Assembly (NCBI GenBank): GCA_019828595.1
Contig: JAHQRK010000026.1
Location: 1 to 64,000 of the forward strand
Length of the DNA stretch: 64,000 bases
Origin: Aphanomyces cochlioides
Taxonomy: Eukaryota > Oomycota > Saprolegniomycetes > Saprolegniales > Verrucalvaceae
Direction of reading: 5' to 3'
Positions 49,345 through 58,121 of the stretch are shown in pieces; the first letter of the stretch is position 1; every line of letters starts with the position of its first letter. A model generated the notes under the pieces. It worked only from the letters and a program-made list of their open reading frames with translations, was not told the origin of the DNA and did no database searches. Position numbers and translations under genes: made by a program.

Positions 49345-50364
49345 AAATAAGTTGACAGTAGTACTTACTGTTAAAATTTATACTGAAGCTACAATACCAA
49401 AATATAATAAATCAGAGGTTTGCAAATTTACAGTGTTAACACCTTTGACTTACTGATTCCTCTCAAATCATATATATTGATTTTAAGGGGTATTATTTGA
49501 CATGTCCACAGCCATTCATTTTCTTGTAAATAAAGCTGTTTCGATCAGTTACCTTGTTTTATGATGGAACGATCGAGCTAGAAGTTGACGATAGTATGGC
49601 TGTCTTTGACTCTTAATAGAAACATAAACTGTAATTCGATGATCTTTGGTTTTCATTAAACATCTAGTTCATTAACTCTAACATTCACGTCGCTCGATAT
49701 GAGCTCGAGCCACTTATGCAACATGGCGCGCACGTATCTTGTTGGTCGACTTGATTGAAAAGTCGTAGTGTGCGCACAAGCTTGTCGCCCACAGCAACAG
49801 AGCGCGCAGACAACTTGTAGACCGACTCGATCGTGAAGGAGCTACAATCCATCCTATTGTAGAGTGAACGACTATTGAGACGACGATGCCGCACACATAC
49901 ACTGCATTGCTGGCTTGGTAGCTGGTCTTCACTTGTCCAGAGGATGCGGGAGATGTTGGTCTTGCTTGGTGTCTCGTCTGGGTCTTGTGATCGGCAAATG
50001 GATTTTTCACTGTTTGGCCAAACAAGCATTTCGTCCATATTTCAGACTTTATACAAAGTTTCGAAGGTAAGTAGGGTGGCATCGAAGTTGAAGATTCGTA
50101 TATTATACGTTGAATACAAACTTCAAGATAACCACAATTACCGTTTTTTAACATAGATATCTATTTTGAAAGGTATCATCTATTAGAAAAATAGATTTTT
50201 GCAGGCGCAACTTTTGATTTACGTTCTACAACGACAGGTAGCACATGGCACAAGCAGCTACTGTATCGTCGTTATTCATCGAGATATTGTAATGTTCTCA
50301 GCACGCCTTCACCCATCTCGACTTCCACAGGCTTCTATGATGGGTCAAGGCATCGCCAACTTTG
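49345..50364. other. No gene recognised
   Basis: Two overlapping minus-strand frames (49685-50038 and 49714-50154) are open over about 350-440 bp but show no domain and share the same DNA in different frames. The rest is AT-rich. The inverted duplication seems to resume at about 50365. Confidence 0.35.
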
Positions 50365-50822
50365 GTGTCGAGCAGCTCACTGAGGGCTCACGAAGCATGC
50401 CACTCCGACTCACACAAAGCTACAAGGCTCTCTTTCACGTCGCCACTCGCTTGTCAACCCTTTCCTGCTGTCTCGCATGATGACTATGCCAATCTTGGGT
50501 GCACGGTTCGCTTGCATCCACCTTGGTTACAACATTCAACATGGATCACATTCTCCACAGCGATTCCTCCACCTGTCTTGATGGCCATCAGTAGTAAATG
50601 CCCAGCTTAGCCCAATGCTACGGGTACTTAGTTCATTGCCATAGCCTCTCTGACCATCCTTTATGAAAGGAGAGCCATAGTTCGTCTTGGGTGCTCTTGG
50701 AATGCTTGTTACAATCCTTGCGGTTGGTTGCATGTTGTGATTGAATTACTCACGACAAACAATGCGATTGTCTCTCAATCCACTCGCCATTGTGCTTCCT
50801 GCCGTCACAGAGACACTCTACG
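50365..50822 (+). other. 5' flank shared with the pseudogene at 30274
   Basis: Aligns by eye with 30275-30665 on the minus strand, with an additional segment of roughly 150 bp at about 50590-50770 that the other copy lacks. It probably contains the promoter of the gene at 50823; no specific core element is visible. Confidence 0.55.
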
Positions 50823-51377
50823 ATGCGCCTCTTCACCTCTCTTTCCTTTGCTACCTGCGCCGTCGTGGCTTTGAACGGACCTCGTCAAGACCCGCCAGTG
50901 GCATTGGCGCATCCACAAGTCTCCATTGACTCTACAGCCAACAATCTCCGCGTTCTCAAAGTCGACTCTTTCGGCTCGTCATCGAGGCGATTGGCAGGCA
51001 AAGAAGGCAGTCGCTCGATGGGAAGGTCCGAAATCGTGGGACGTAAATACGGCGGTCGAGCTGGCGGAGTTGTCGGTGCGATCGGCGGTGGAGCTCTCGG
51101 TGCCGCTGGTGGTGTTGTAGTCGGCGCAGATACTGGCACGGTTGCTACTCCCATTGGCACGGTTGTTGGAGGGGTTGCAGGTGGGATATCGGGGGCAAAT
51201 TTTGGCGGACGTGCGGGCTTGTCAGCAGGCAAACAAGCTGGCGCGTCGATGGGAGGCAAGTTTGGCCGTCAGTTCGATAAACGCCGCAACAAGAAGAATG
51301 CCAAGAAGTTTGAAGCCACAAACCCACAACAACCGGCGCGCCTGACCCGCCGCCACTCATCAAAGTTTCTGCTGTAG
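50823..51377 (+). CDS. Secreted glycine-zipper protein with RxLx-like motif (family member D)
   Basis: Start at the ATG at 50823, where the signal peptide begins (MRLFTSLSFATCAVVALN); an upstream in-frame extension to 50790 is only TTG- or ATG-adjacent leader. The protein has 184 aa. Landmarks: AHPQ (29-32), IDST (35-38), RVLK (43-46), SRRLAGKEGS (54-63), GRKYGGR, then a long glycine zipper (GAIGGGALGAAGG and GTVVGGVAGGISG) and a basic tail (GRQFDKRRNKKNAKKFEA). The stop codon TAG at 51375-51377 lies inside the first unit of a 78-bp tandem repeat. The broken minus-strand paralog is at 29831-30274. Effector-like role inferred from the signal peptide and motif position, not shown. Confidence 0.8.
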   Translation: MRLFTSLSFATCAVVALNGPRQDPPVALAHPQVSIDSTANNLRVLKVDSFGSSSRRLAGKEGSRSMGRSEIVGRKYGGRAGGVVGAIGGGALGAAGGVVVGADTGTVATPIGTVVGGVAGGISGANFGGRAGLSAGKQAGASMGGKFGRQFDKRRNKKNAKKFEATNPQQPARLTRRHSSKFLL

Positions 51378-51604
51378 TCGTAGCCGTAGCCCTCATAACA
51401 GCATAATCCTCAACCAATATATGCCCAAACAAGGCATGCTTTATAGTTGCTGTAGTCGTAGCCGTAGCCCTCATAACAGCATAATCCTCAACCAATATAT
51501 GCCCAAACAAGGCATGCTTTATAGTTGCTGTAGTCGTAGCAGTAGCCCTCATAACAGCATAATCCTCAACCAATATATGTCCAAACAAGGCCATGCTTTA
51601 TAGT
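51370..51604. repeat. 78-bp tandem repeat, three copies
   Basis: Copies start at 51370, 51448 and 51526 with TGCTGTAGTCGTAGC and are almost identical (one or two substitutions and one extra C in the last). The unit is 26 codons long, so the minus strand stays open through it and gives a 26-residue repeat; I treat that as accidental. The first copy supplies the stop codon of the gene at 50823. Confidence 0.95.
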
Positions 51605-51712
51605 TGTGTGCGCTCGTGATCCCCGAGACAGCTCAACCATGAGTAAAGCTAGAAAAACCTATTAACCTATTAAAACATTGAAAATTTGAAGATCGAAAAA
51701 TAGAGTTTGTTT

Positions 51713-52467
51713 TGTGGGATGGTCGGATCAGTGAAGTCCAAGCTTCTCGCCGCAAGAAAAGGGGGGTGGAAGGTTAGAGGTCGCCTGGGGCTTTTAGGCG
51801 AGCCAGACGCGATCGAAGGAAATGGAAAGGCACGACTGTGGGTTGAAAGTCCGCAGTAGTTGACCGCTGCTGGGGGAATGGACGGTGGGGAGGACCGGAA
51901 GGGGGTTGGTTGCTCGGTTGCCCACGAGCTACGCCTAGCGTTGACTGGCGTTGGTGAGGGCGATTGACGGTGCGGGTTTTCGACAGACCCACGGAACTCC
52001 TGCAAACTTCGTGGCGCTTAAACTCTCTCGACGGGACGCCACAAACTTAGAGGTTCATTCAACGCCAGCCAAAAAGAGCTCTGTCTAACTACTGCTTCTG
52101 TTTCCTAAGCTACTCCTAACTTCGCACGCACGTTCTGTAATTGTCTTCGTCTCGCTCCACGATTGGTCTCCGACCTTTACTCACTCACTCAATTGGCCAT
52201 AAGTCTTGGCAGCACGCTCGCAGCAGGCCACCACACTGACTGCAAGTTTGGTTGGCCGCCCTCCATTGGTGGCCACTGTTCCGGCTTGTTGGGCTTCTGC
52301 TTTTCCACTCGTACTGCTTGCTCCTTGGTCATAATCCCTGGACAATCCGGCACTGTAATCCACTCGTAACCCGTCGCGATTGGCGACCTTCCAGCCAATA
52401 GATCATCGCTCTTTGTGTCAACCTACGCGTTGGATCGGTTTCGCGAGTGGCGGCTCGCTTTGCCACA
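51713..52467 (-). repeat. 3' LTR
   Basis: 755 bp, beginning (minus strand) TGTGGCAAAGCG and ending CCATCCCACA. I found no difference from the other LTR on line-by-line reading. It stands upstream of the plus-strand antisense genes and could act as their promoter if the LTR is active in both directions. Confidence 0.95.
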
Positions 52468-52478
52468 AACCACCCCTG
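52468..52478 (-). other. Probable polypurine tract
   Basis: Directly before the 3' LTR the minus strand reads CAGGGGTGGTT, a short purine-rich stretch in the expected place. It is shorter and less pure than typical tracts. Confidence 0.45.
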
Positions 52479-52568
52479 GCAGCTCGTGACGCCACGGGCA
52501 CAAACGGCTGCCAACCGACGAGTGACACCCGCTGGGCTTCGTTCCTTTGGTTCACCAGTGCTTTTGAT

Positions 52569-53372
52569 ATGGAGGTCAGCTTCAACAGTCATCGCCCACA
52601 CTCGTATCTGTCAAGCGACTCTTCGGATCTCGAGCCAAAGCGATTGTTCGCCGCCAATCGTAAGCCACAAGTCGTGCGCCGCAAGGACAAGATCATTCGA
52701 GACAAAATGCGTCAATCGCTGCCATCGCCACCATTGCCCGAGTCGTCGCTACAAGGGCCAGGCTCACCACAAGATGTTTCATCGGTAGCACCGCTTCCCG
52801 GAATTTTCTTGGTGTCGGGCAAACTGGGGGACCATGCCGTCAACTCGCCGGAGCATTCTCCACTGCCACAGGACAACGAATCCGATGATGAGACCCCATT
52901 TGATGCAAGCACTCCTGGGCCGTTCAACAGCGACCCCATCGAGGAGCTCAAAAACCAGGTCAACCACATCAATCACATTCTGGCACGGATTGACAAACAG
53001 GACGCGGCCATCATTGAGATGAATGAACGAGTGGCTACACAAACCACCACCACGGAGCAGCTCAACAGCCGACTCACTCGACAAAAGGCATCCGTCGACA
53101 ATGTAGCAAACAGTGTGGTTCAATATGGGCGAGCTGTGGTTAAGCTCGCAGCCGATTTGGACAACCTTCGACTTGCGGTGCAATTGCAGGGGCGCTCGCC
53201 ACGCCGTCGCCCAGACGTCGAACTGTGCAGCATGTTGACAAACAAAGGCCATCCTTGTCGCAACTCCTTGGCGCGCTGTCCATATCGTCGCTCTGGGATG
53301 CATCCGGCCCAGCCAACTGACAGTCCATCATTCTCACAAACTGAATCTTCACCAGACGAGCCAACGGAATAG
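52569..53372 (+). CDS. Antisense ORF A: coiled-coil protein with C-terminal Cys3His motif
   Basis: The start is the ATG at 52569 (MEVSFNSHRPH), 102 bp inside the 3' LTR; the frame is open back to TTG in the LTR, which I do not use. 267 aa. The first half is Ser/Pro-rich and basic, then acidic. Residues about 120-210 are a predicted coiled coil (EELKNQVNHINHILARID). The end carries C220-x9-C230-x6-C237-x7-H245, then a Ser/Pro tail. The spacing recalls the short Cys3His fingers of SCA7-type (C-x9-10-C-x5-C-x2-H) without being identical. It runs opposite to gag-pol. Function unknown; nucleic acid or chromatin binding is inference. Confidence 0.7.
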   Translation: MEVSFNSHRPHSYLSSDSSDLEPKRLFAANRKPQVVRRKDKIIRDKMRQSLPSPPLPESSLQGPGSPQDVSSVAPLPGIFLVSGKLGDHAVNSPEHSPLPQDNESDDETPFDASTPGPFNSDPIEELKNQVNHINHILARIDKQDAAIIEMNERVATQTTTTEQLNSRLTRQKASVDNVANSVVQYGRAVVKLAADLDNLRLAVQLQGRSPRRRPDVELCSMLTNKGHPCRNSLARCPYRRSGMHPAQPTDSPSFSQTESSPDEPTE

Positions 53373-53450
53373 CCATCTCTGAGCAACACAACATCTTCTT
53401 TCTTCTTCATTTCCCTTTTCACCATCGTTGTCGCTCATCTTCTTCCGGCC

Positions 53451-53966
53451 ATGGCTCTCAACAATCAAAACAGCACTGATCGAATGCACCAAGTGATCGC
53501 GGCGGCCAACCAGCAGCTGGGGCAGGCGCTTCGAACCCTTCACACCCACCTGGACGACCACAAAACCGAGGTGCAGGCGCTTATTCGGGAAGCCCATCAC
53601 CAACAAGACACGTTCAGCCACACAATCGCTGAGCACGCTCAACTGTTCCGCCAATTGCGGCACCAGATCGCGCTAAAGGACCGTGAAATCCGCCAACTGC
53701 AAGAGCGTCATACCGAGCTCGCCCAGGGTGTCATGCGACTGAATGAGTTGCTGGCACAGCACTTGAAGCAATATCCCCTGGAACATCGCGATGCCAATCG
53801 TGACATGAGGGGGCACATGGGCGCACCATGTTTGGGGATTACACCGGAAGATTTGCCTAACACGCCATCGTGCTCCCATTACAAGGATGAGTGCCCCTTC
53901 GGATACAGCAATCACATCGACGGCCATGGTCCTCGTATTGACTTCCCCGCGCTGCCCCTCGACTGA
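53451..53966 (+). CDS. Antisense ORF B: coiled-coil protein with C-terminal Cys3His motif
   Basis: Starts at the ATG at 53451, 78 bp after ORF A, and encodes 171 aa. Almost all of residues 10-115 is a strong coiled coil rich in Gln, His, Glu and Leu (ALRTLHTHLDDHKTEVQALI, then KDREIRQLQERHTEL). The end shows C127-x13-C141-x6-C148-x6-H155, with CPFGYSNH after the third Cys much like CPYRRSGMH in ORF A. The same layout in two adjacent genes suggests an ancient duplication or two partners that assemble through the coiled coils. No known family recognised. Confidence 0.7.
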   Translation: MALNNQNSTDRMHQVIAAANQQLGQALRTLHTHLDDHKTEVQALIREAHHQQDTFSHTIAEHAQLFRQLRHQIALKDREIRQLQERHTELAQGVMRLNELLAQHLKQYPLEHRDANRDMRGHMGAPCLGITPEDLPNTPSCSHYKDECPFGYSNHIDGHGPRIDFPALPLD

Positions 53967-54100
53967 TCGTCTCGCTTGACACGTTTAGAATCTTCGTAGT
54001 ATAATCCCATTGGCTGATAATACAGGGGTGTTTGTTGATCGATTTCATGAGTCAGTTTGTTCACGGATTCTGTGCACCGTCCTCGCTAATCAACTGACCG

Positions 54101-55215
54101 ATGCCATCAAAGGGTTCAGAAGGAGGCAAGCCATCGGGCTCACAATCTAACCAGCTCGCACCCCAGCCAGCCGTCATGTCGACCTTTCAAGCTACTTTGA
54201 GTATAGCCGCGTCAGAGCCTCTGCGCCTCCAAGGGGTCTTTCCTGGTGCCGCCGCTCCGTTAGCCGACCTCCCTTCGCTTGTGCACGCGGCTGTTGATAC
54301 GCTCGCCAACTCCCGGCAGCTGATCAGACGTGACGCTCGAGGGTGGATTCACGATTCGAAGACACGCCAAGAATTCATCTCCATCGCCCATTCTTTGCTG
54401 CTCAGTGACAGCCACCAACTTGCAGCAAGCGTTCTAGCCACCGCGCAAGCGACGCAGCGAATCAGCGTTCTCGAAGAGCAAGTAGGGGCCTAAGCGAATC
54501 TCATTCAACTACAGGAGAGCCGCATTGAGGCGCAAGGACGGCAAATCGACGCATTGGAGGCTCAGGTACTAACACTCACTCGCCCTTGTTGAAACGACTC
54601 GTGTAGCTGAAGACCTTATCGGAGGCGAAGGGGTCTAAGGCCTTGTCAAGCGTCGTTGTCGCGCCTGCCAGTGGCCAGGATCTCTCCAGCCCAGGTGTCG
54701 ACCTCGGTCCACCCATAGACATGCCACCAAGTTCACCTGTCGCGCGCATACGCGAAGCCATTCGGGAGTCTGTGACGATTATCGATTCTGACGGAGCAGC
54801 CACACCGTCGGCTGACCAAGATGATGATCTCTTCGCGGCCCCCGCCTCACCCGTGGTGGACAACTCCGATGACTCTGACTATGAGATAGTGGAGAACCCG
54901 GGATCCGCGGCGAAGTCGTACTGGGTGTTCGAGGACGAAACGTCAGTGGAAGCTCAGCGCTACCGCCAAGCCATGAACGAGGAGCTGTGTGACCACCGCT
55001 ACCCCGGGAAGGAAGACCGGCACTGCGCTCTACCGCTGGCGGATTGCATGGAACGTAGACTTGGCCACCACGGGGAGCAATGTCGCTGGATCACGACGAA
55101 GCATATGGCTCGTTGCAAGGCCCCAATCAAGCAATGTTCCCAACATCGTCAGTGGGCGCCGCAACCACCTCCGGGCTCATTGTATCGTCGCGAGTTTTCC
55201 ACCCGTCCAAAATGA
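54101..55215 (+). pseudogene. Antisense ORF C: third coiled-coil/Cys3His gene, broken
   Basis: The ATG at 54101 opens 130 codons (ending EEQVGA) with a helical core (LPSLVHAAVDTLANSRQLIR). The stop TAA at 54491 interrupts a coiled coil that plainly continues (LQESRIEAQGRQIDALEAQV) to a further stop near 54592. Two frame changes (about 54585 and 54615) lead to the frame that ends at 55215. That last part is acidic and Ser-rich (SDYEIVENPGSAAK), then has two Cys3His motifs, C-x11-C-x6-C-x6-H and C-x10-C-x6-C-x2-H, the second close to SCA7-type spacing. So the third gene had the same plan as A and B but is damaged here. Confidence 0.65.
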
Positions 55216-55651
55216 ATCGTAGCTTGGCGCTTCTATCTCTGCGAATACCAATCTTACAAGCAGGAGTCCACGGGCCCAAGCAAAAAGAAGCCACGTGTCA
55301 TCTAGCTTGAACCAACAACCAAGTTTGGGGCCATCGAACTGGAAGTGGAGCTCTTCGTTGTAGCATAGCGTAATGATTAATGCTCCACCATTTTGTTCGT
55401 CCAATTTTCTTCATATAAATCACATGTAATTAAATGCATAACACGCACGTTCCCATCACAAAATCAATCAATCTCCATTCCATCACCAACAATCGGGCCA
55501 TTCGATCCACCTGCACATCGTGAAGCCAACCATGCCAAAGTAATCTCAACCAAGTAAAGCGTCACAATCCTGGATAAATGTCAATGTCTAGGGCTTCCGA
55601 ACTGGAATCTCGTGATATCGTGATCCATTTCAAGTGCCGTTGGACTAGGAT
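55216..55651. other. Spacer between convergent coding ends of the retrotransposon
   Basis: The antisense gene C and the integrase frame point towards each other across this AT-richer 436 bp. No gene is seen. A shared 3' region with two opposing terminators would be expected, but no signal is clear. Confidence 0.5.
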
Positions 55652-56368
55652 TTACGCTTGATCGTCGTCCTTCGTCTCCTCTTCGATCGGGTGGAGCTCT
55701 TCTTGGACCATCATCGCAAGCCGATCAAACCCGAGGCGCACTCGCGCAAATTCGTAAATCAGCTCAGACGGCGGAATGTTGACGAGCGCTTCCCATATCC
55801 ACGGTCCACCCCGGTAAAATTGGACTTCGTATTCCTTCGTGCCTTCCGTGTATCGCACATTTCGCACAGCCACGACTTGCGGGCGCGAGCCCAGTACATC
55901 GTCGCGGTCAGGTCGTCCGCCAAGAAACGAGTCGTCGGGTAAAGCTAGTTCTTCGTCAAAGTCAATTTCCGGCACGCTTTGCAACAGTTCCACTGGCCGC
56001 TCTAAGTAAACCCGTCGCGGCTTCAGCCGAGAGTCGTGTACAACCGCGTGGAACCGATAGACCTTCCCTGTATGACGCACGCGGGACTCCAGTTCGCTTG
56101 AGTAATCATTGGGACATGACAACACGCGGAAGGGGCCATGCCAGCGGTGAGCTAACTTGACTTTCACGCCGGGCTTGACCTGGTCGATGTACAGCCACAC
56201 TGCATCACCCACTTTGATGCGCTCGTCAACATTTTCAGGCAGTTGCTCGTTGTGGCGACGCGCACGGTTAGCGATGGCAGCAGCCACTAAGTCTCGGTTC
56301 AGAGCATGGGCAATACACTTGTTGCTGGTGGACTTGCAATCGCCAGCGATAGGCTTCCGGCTCAGCAT
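55652..56368 (-). CDS. Integrase C-terminal segment (shifted frame)
   Basis: A 238-codon frame that continues the integrase after the frame break: LNRDLVAAAIANRARRHNEQ, then GDAVWLYIDQVKPG and KLAHRWHGPFRVLS (the GPY/F region), then a chromo-like end (EYEVQFYRGGPWIWEAL). It ends at 55652 in an acidic tail. The chromo-like region may guide integration to certain chromatin. The first about 15 residues of this frame are not part of the real protein. Confidence 0.85.
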   Translation of the reverse strand: MLSRKPIAGDCKSTSNKCIAHALNRDLVAAAIANRARRHNEQLPENVDERIKVGDAVWLYIDQVKPGVKVKLAHRWHGPFRVLSCPNDYSSELESRVRHTGKVYRFHAVVHDSRLKPRRVYLERPVELLQSVPEIDFDEELALPDDSFLGGRPDRDDVLGSRPQVVAVRNVRYTEGTKEYEVQFYRGGPWIWEALVNIPPSELIYEFARVRLGFDRLAMMVQEELHPIEEETKDDDQA

Positions 56369-58121
56369 CCCCGCGGACTGTCGGCAGGCTCGCAGTGATC
56401 GTGGTGTGCGGGTCCCATCCGTGCATGAGAAAGAACGGAGTCTCCTTGCGCACGACCGACACGGACGTTTTCATCGCGAACACCAGTCTCTCGGCCCAGT
56501 CATCCCAGTCTCTTTGCTTCGGATCCTGGACATACTGCTTCACGGCACGGATCATCACTTGGATTGATCGCTCGGCAAGGCCATTCGCCTGCGGACGGTA
56601 TGCAAAGGTCGGCATCTGCCGCTGCCCCAGCATCTCACAGAAATACTTGAATACGTTCGACATGAAGGAGGGGTCGCGATCATGGCGCAGTTCGCGGCAG
56701 GCTCCAAAGCGGCGGAAAACGACTTCCTCGAAGGCGAGAGCGACTGTGTGAGCCGTCCGATTCGGTGTCGCCTTGGTCATGATGAAACCCGTGAACACGT
56801 CGGCGAAGACAATCAGCTGGGTATTCCCTCTGAACGACGACGGCATGTCGGTCGCAGCGTCCATGCACACCATATCCAATGGGCCTTCCGGGGTGAGGTT
56901 CCCTGGGCTCAAAGCCCGGAAGTTCGGCGGTGGCCCAGCCGTGTTGCAAACGGCGCAGTCGGCCACATAGTCCTTCGTGTCGGCGTACATTAGCCTCCAA
57001 TAGAAATGGGCTCTTGCGCGCTCGTACGTCCGTTGGAACTTTGCGTGTCCACCCTGAGCGTCGTCATGACAATGAGCCAGCATCACCTTGACCAGGACTC
57101 GCGGGATCACCAGCCTCCATTGCATGCGCTCTTCGGGTGATCTCTTCGACGACCACTCGACGCGGTATAGAGCCCCTCGCTCGCCGATTTCGAACTGACC
57201 AGCTAACTTGGGCAATAGGCGACACTCCGTCTCAGTCAGGTGGCTGGCCTCGCCCCGCAAATAGCACTTAATATTCGCCAACTCTCGCTCTCGGTCTTGT
57301 GCCTTGCTCACTCGGTCTAGTCTCAGTGCGGCCATTTTCTCCGTCGACCTCGCTTGGAACGCCATAATCGTCGGGGTTGCAATAGCAGCGGTGGGATGCA
57401 GAAGCTCTGGCAGCAGGTTGCGTTGCTGTAGCTCTCCCAGGACTGATTCATCCAGCACTTGCCCTCCAGCGCGGTCTTGCAGCGCAAGTCCAGCCAGCAG
57501 ATCAGCGGCGCCGTTCCATTCCCGCTTCATATGGTGAAATTCCACCCCAGTCGCTTGGTCCTTCAGCGCATGAACCCGATCGAGGCAACTCTGCAGGTGG
57601 GACTGCTTGCTCTGCATCCACCCCAGTACTTGGTGGATAACCAAGCGCGAGTCACCGAAAATCACTGGATTTGCCAGGCTTAGACTCAAGGCACGTTCCA
57701 AGGCCGCAATCAATCCACTGTACTCTGCAAGGTTAACTGTCGCATCGGTAAGGACACCATTCTCTGCCCACAGCACGCTCCAACCAGGCAGCTGCCAGAT
57801 CACAAAGCCGAAGCTGCCAAGTTTCTCCTTTACTTTGATAGCGCCGTCAAAGGCGACCACCATAGCCCGTTCGTCGGGGTCGAATTGGGGCAGAGCGGCT
57901 TGCCTCTGAGAGACCTGCATGTCCTTGGCTTTGTTGGGTTTGTACACGTCCATATCAGCCAAGGTTGACGCGTCTGGGGGTGCAGGATGTCCATCAAGCG
58001 AATCGGCAGGGCCCATCGTTCGTCCAACTCGACCACTTGTTCCACGCGAATCGTCCACGGTGACAGGATTGCAGCCCACGGCAGATGATCGGCCTTGCCA
58101 CGCTTGTCGGTGAGGATCCAC
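56268..58121 (-). CDS. Archaeal-type RNase H and integrase
   Basis: A 617-codon frame overlapping the RT frame by 292 bp. Real similarity starts after about 30 residues. RNase H: AFDGAIKVKEKLGSFGFVIW, NLAEYSGLIAALE, VIFGDSRLVIHQV and REWNGAADLLAGLA, with all expected acidic residues. Integrase: HCHDDAQGGH with DCAVC (HHCC zinc finger), then catalytic VCMDAA, RHDRDPSF and ANGLAERS; I count 35 residues between the second Asp and the Glu. Integrase inserts the DNA copy. The frame leaves the correct register near 56320. Two RNase H domains in one pol is the arrangement known from oomycete and plant Tat-type elements. Confidence 0.93.
   Translation of the reverse strand: MDPHRQAWQGRSSAVGCNPVTVDDSRGTSGRVGRTMGPADSLDGHPAPPDASTLADMDVYKPNKAKDMQVSQRQAALPQFDPDERAMVVAFDGAIKVKEKLGSFGFVIWQLPGWSVLWAENGVLTDATVNLAEYSGLIAALERALSLSLANPVIFGDSRLVIHQVLGWMQSKQSHLQSCLDRVHALKDQATGVEFHHMKREWNGAADLLAGLALQDRAGGQVLDESVLGELQQRNLLPELLHPTAAIATPTIMAFQARSTEKMAALRLDRVSKAQDRERELANIKCYLRGEASHLTETECRLLPKLAGQFEIGERGALYRVEWSSKRSPEERMQWRLVIPRVLVKVMLAHCHDDAQGGHAKFQRTYERARAHFYWRLMYADTKDYVADCAVCNTAGPPPNFRALSPGNLTPEGPLDMVCMDAATDMPSSFRGNTQLIVFADVFTGFIMTKATPNRTAHTVALAFEEVVFRRFGACRELRHDRDPSFMSNVFKYFCEMLGQRQMPTFAYRPQANGLAERSIQVMIRAVKQYVQDPKQRDWDDWAERLVFAMKTSVSVVRKETPFFLMHGWDPHTTITASLPTVRGDAEPEAYRWRLQVHQQQVYCPCSEPRLSGCCHR

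Noticed and set aside
51145..51594. Minus-strand frame with a 26-residue repeat
   Set aside because: It arises from the 78-bp repeat and from the antisense of the secreted gene at 50823; no start context or family.
52163..52398. Short frames of 60-69 codons in the LTRs (again at 63074-63309)
   Set aside because: Overlapping on both strands with no domain; a non-coding LTR explains them.
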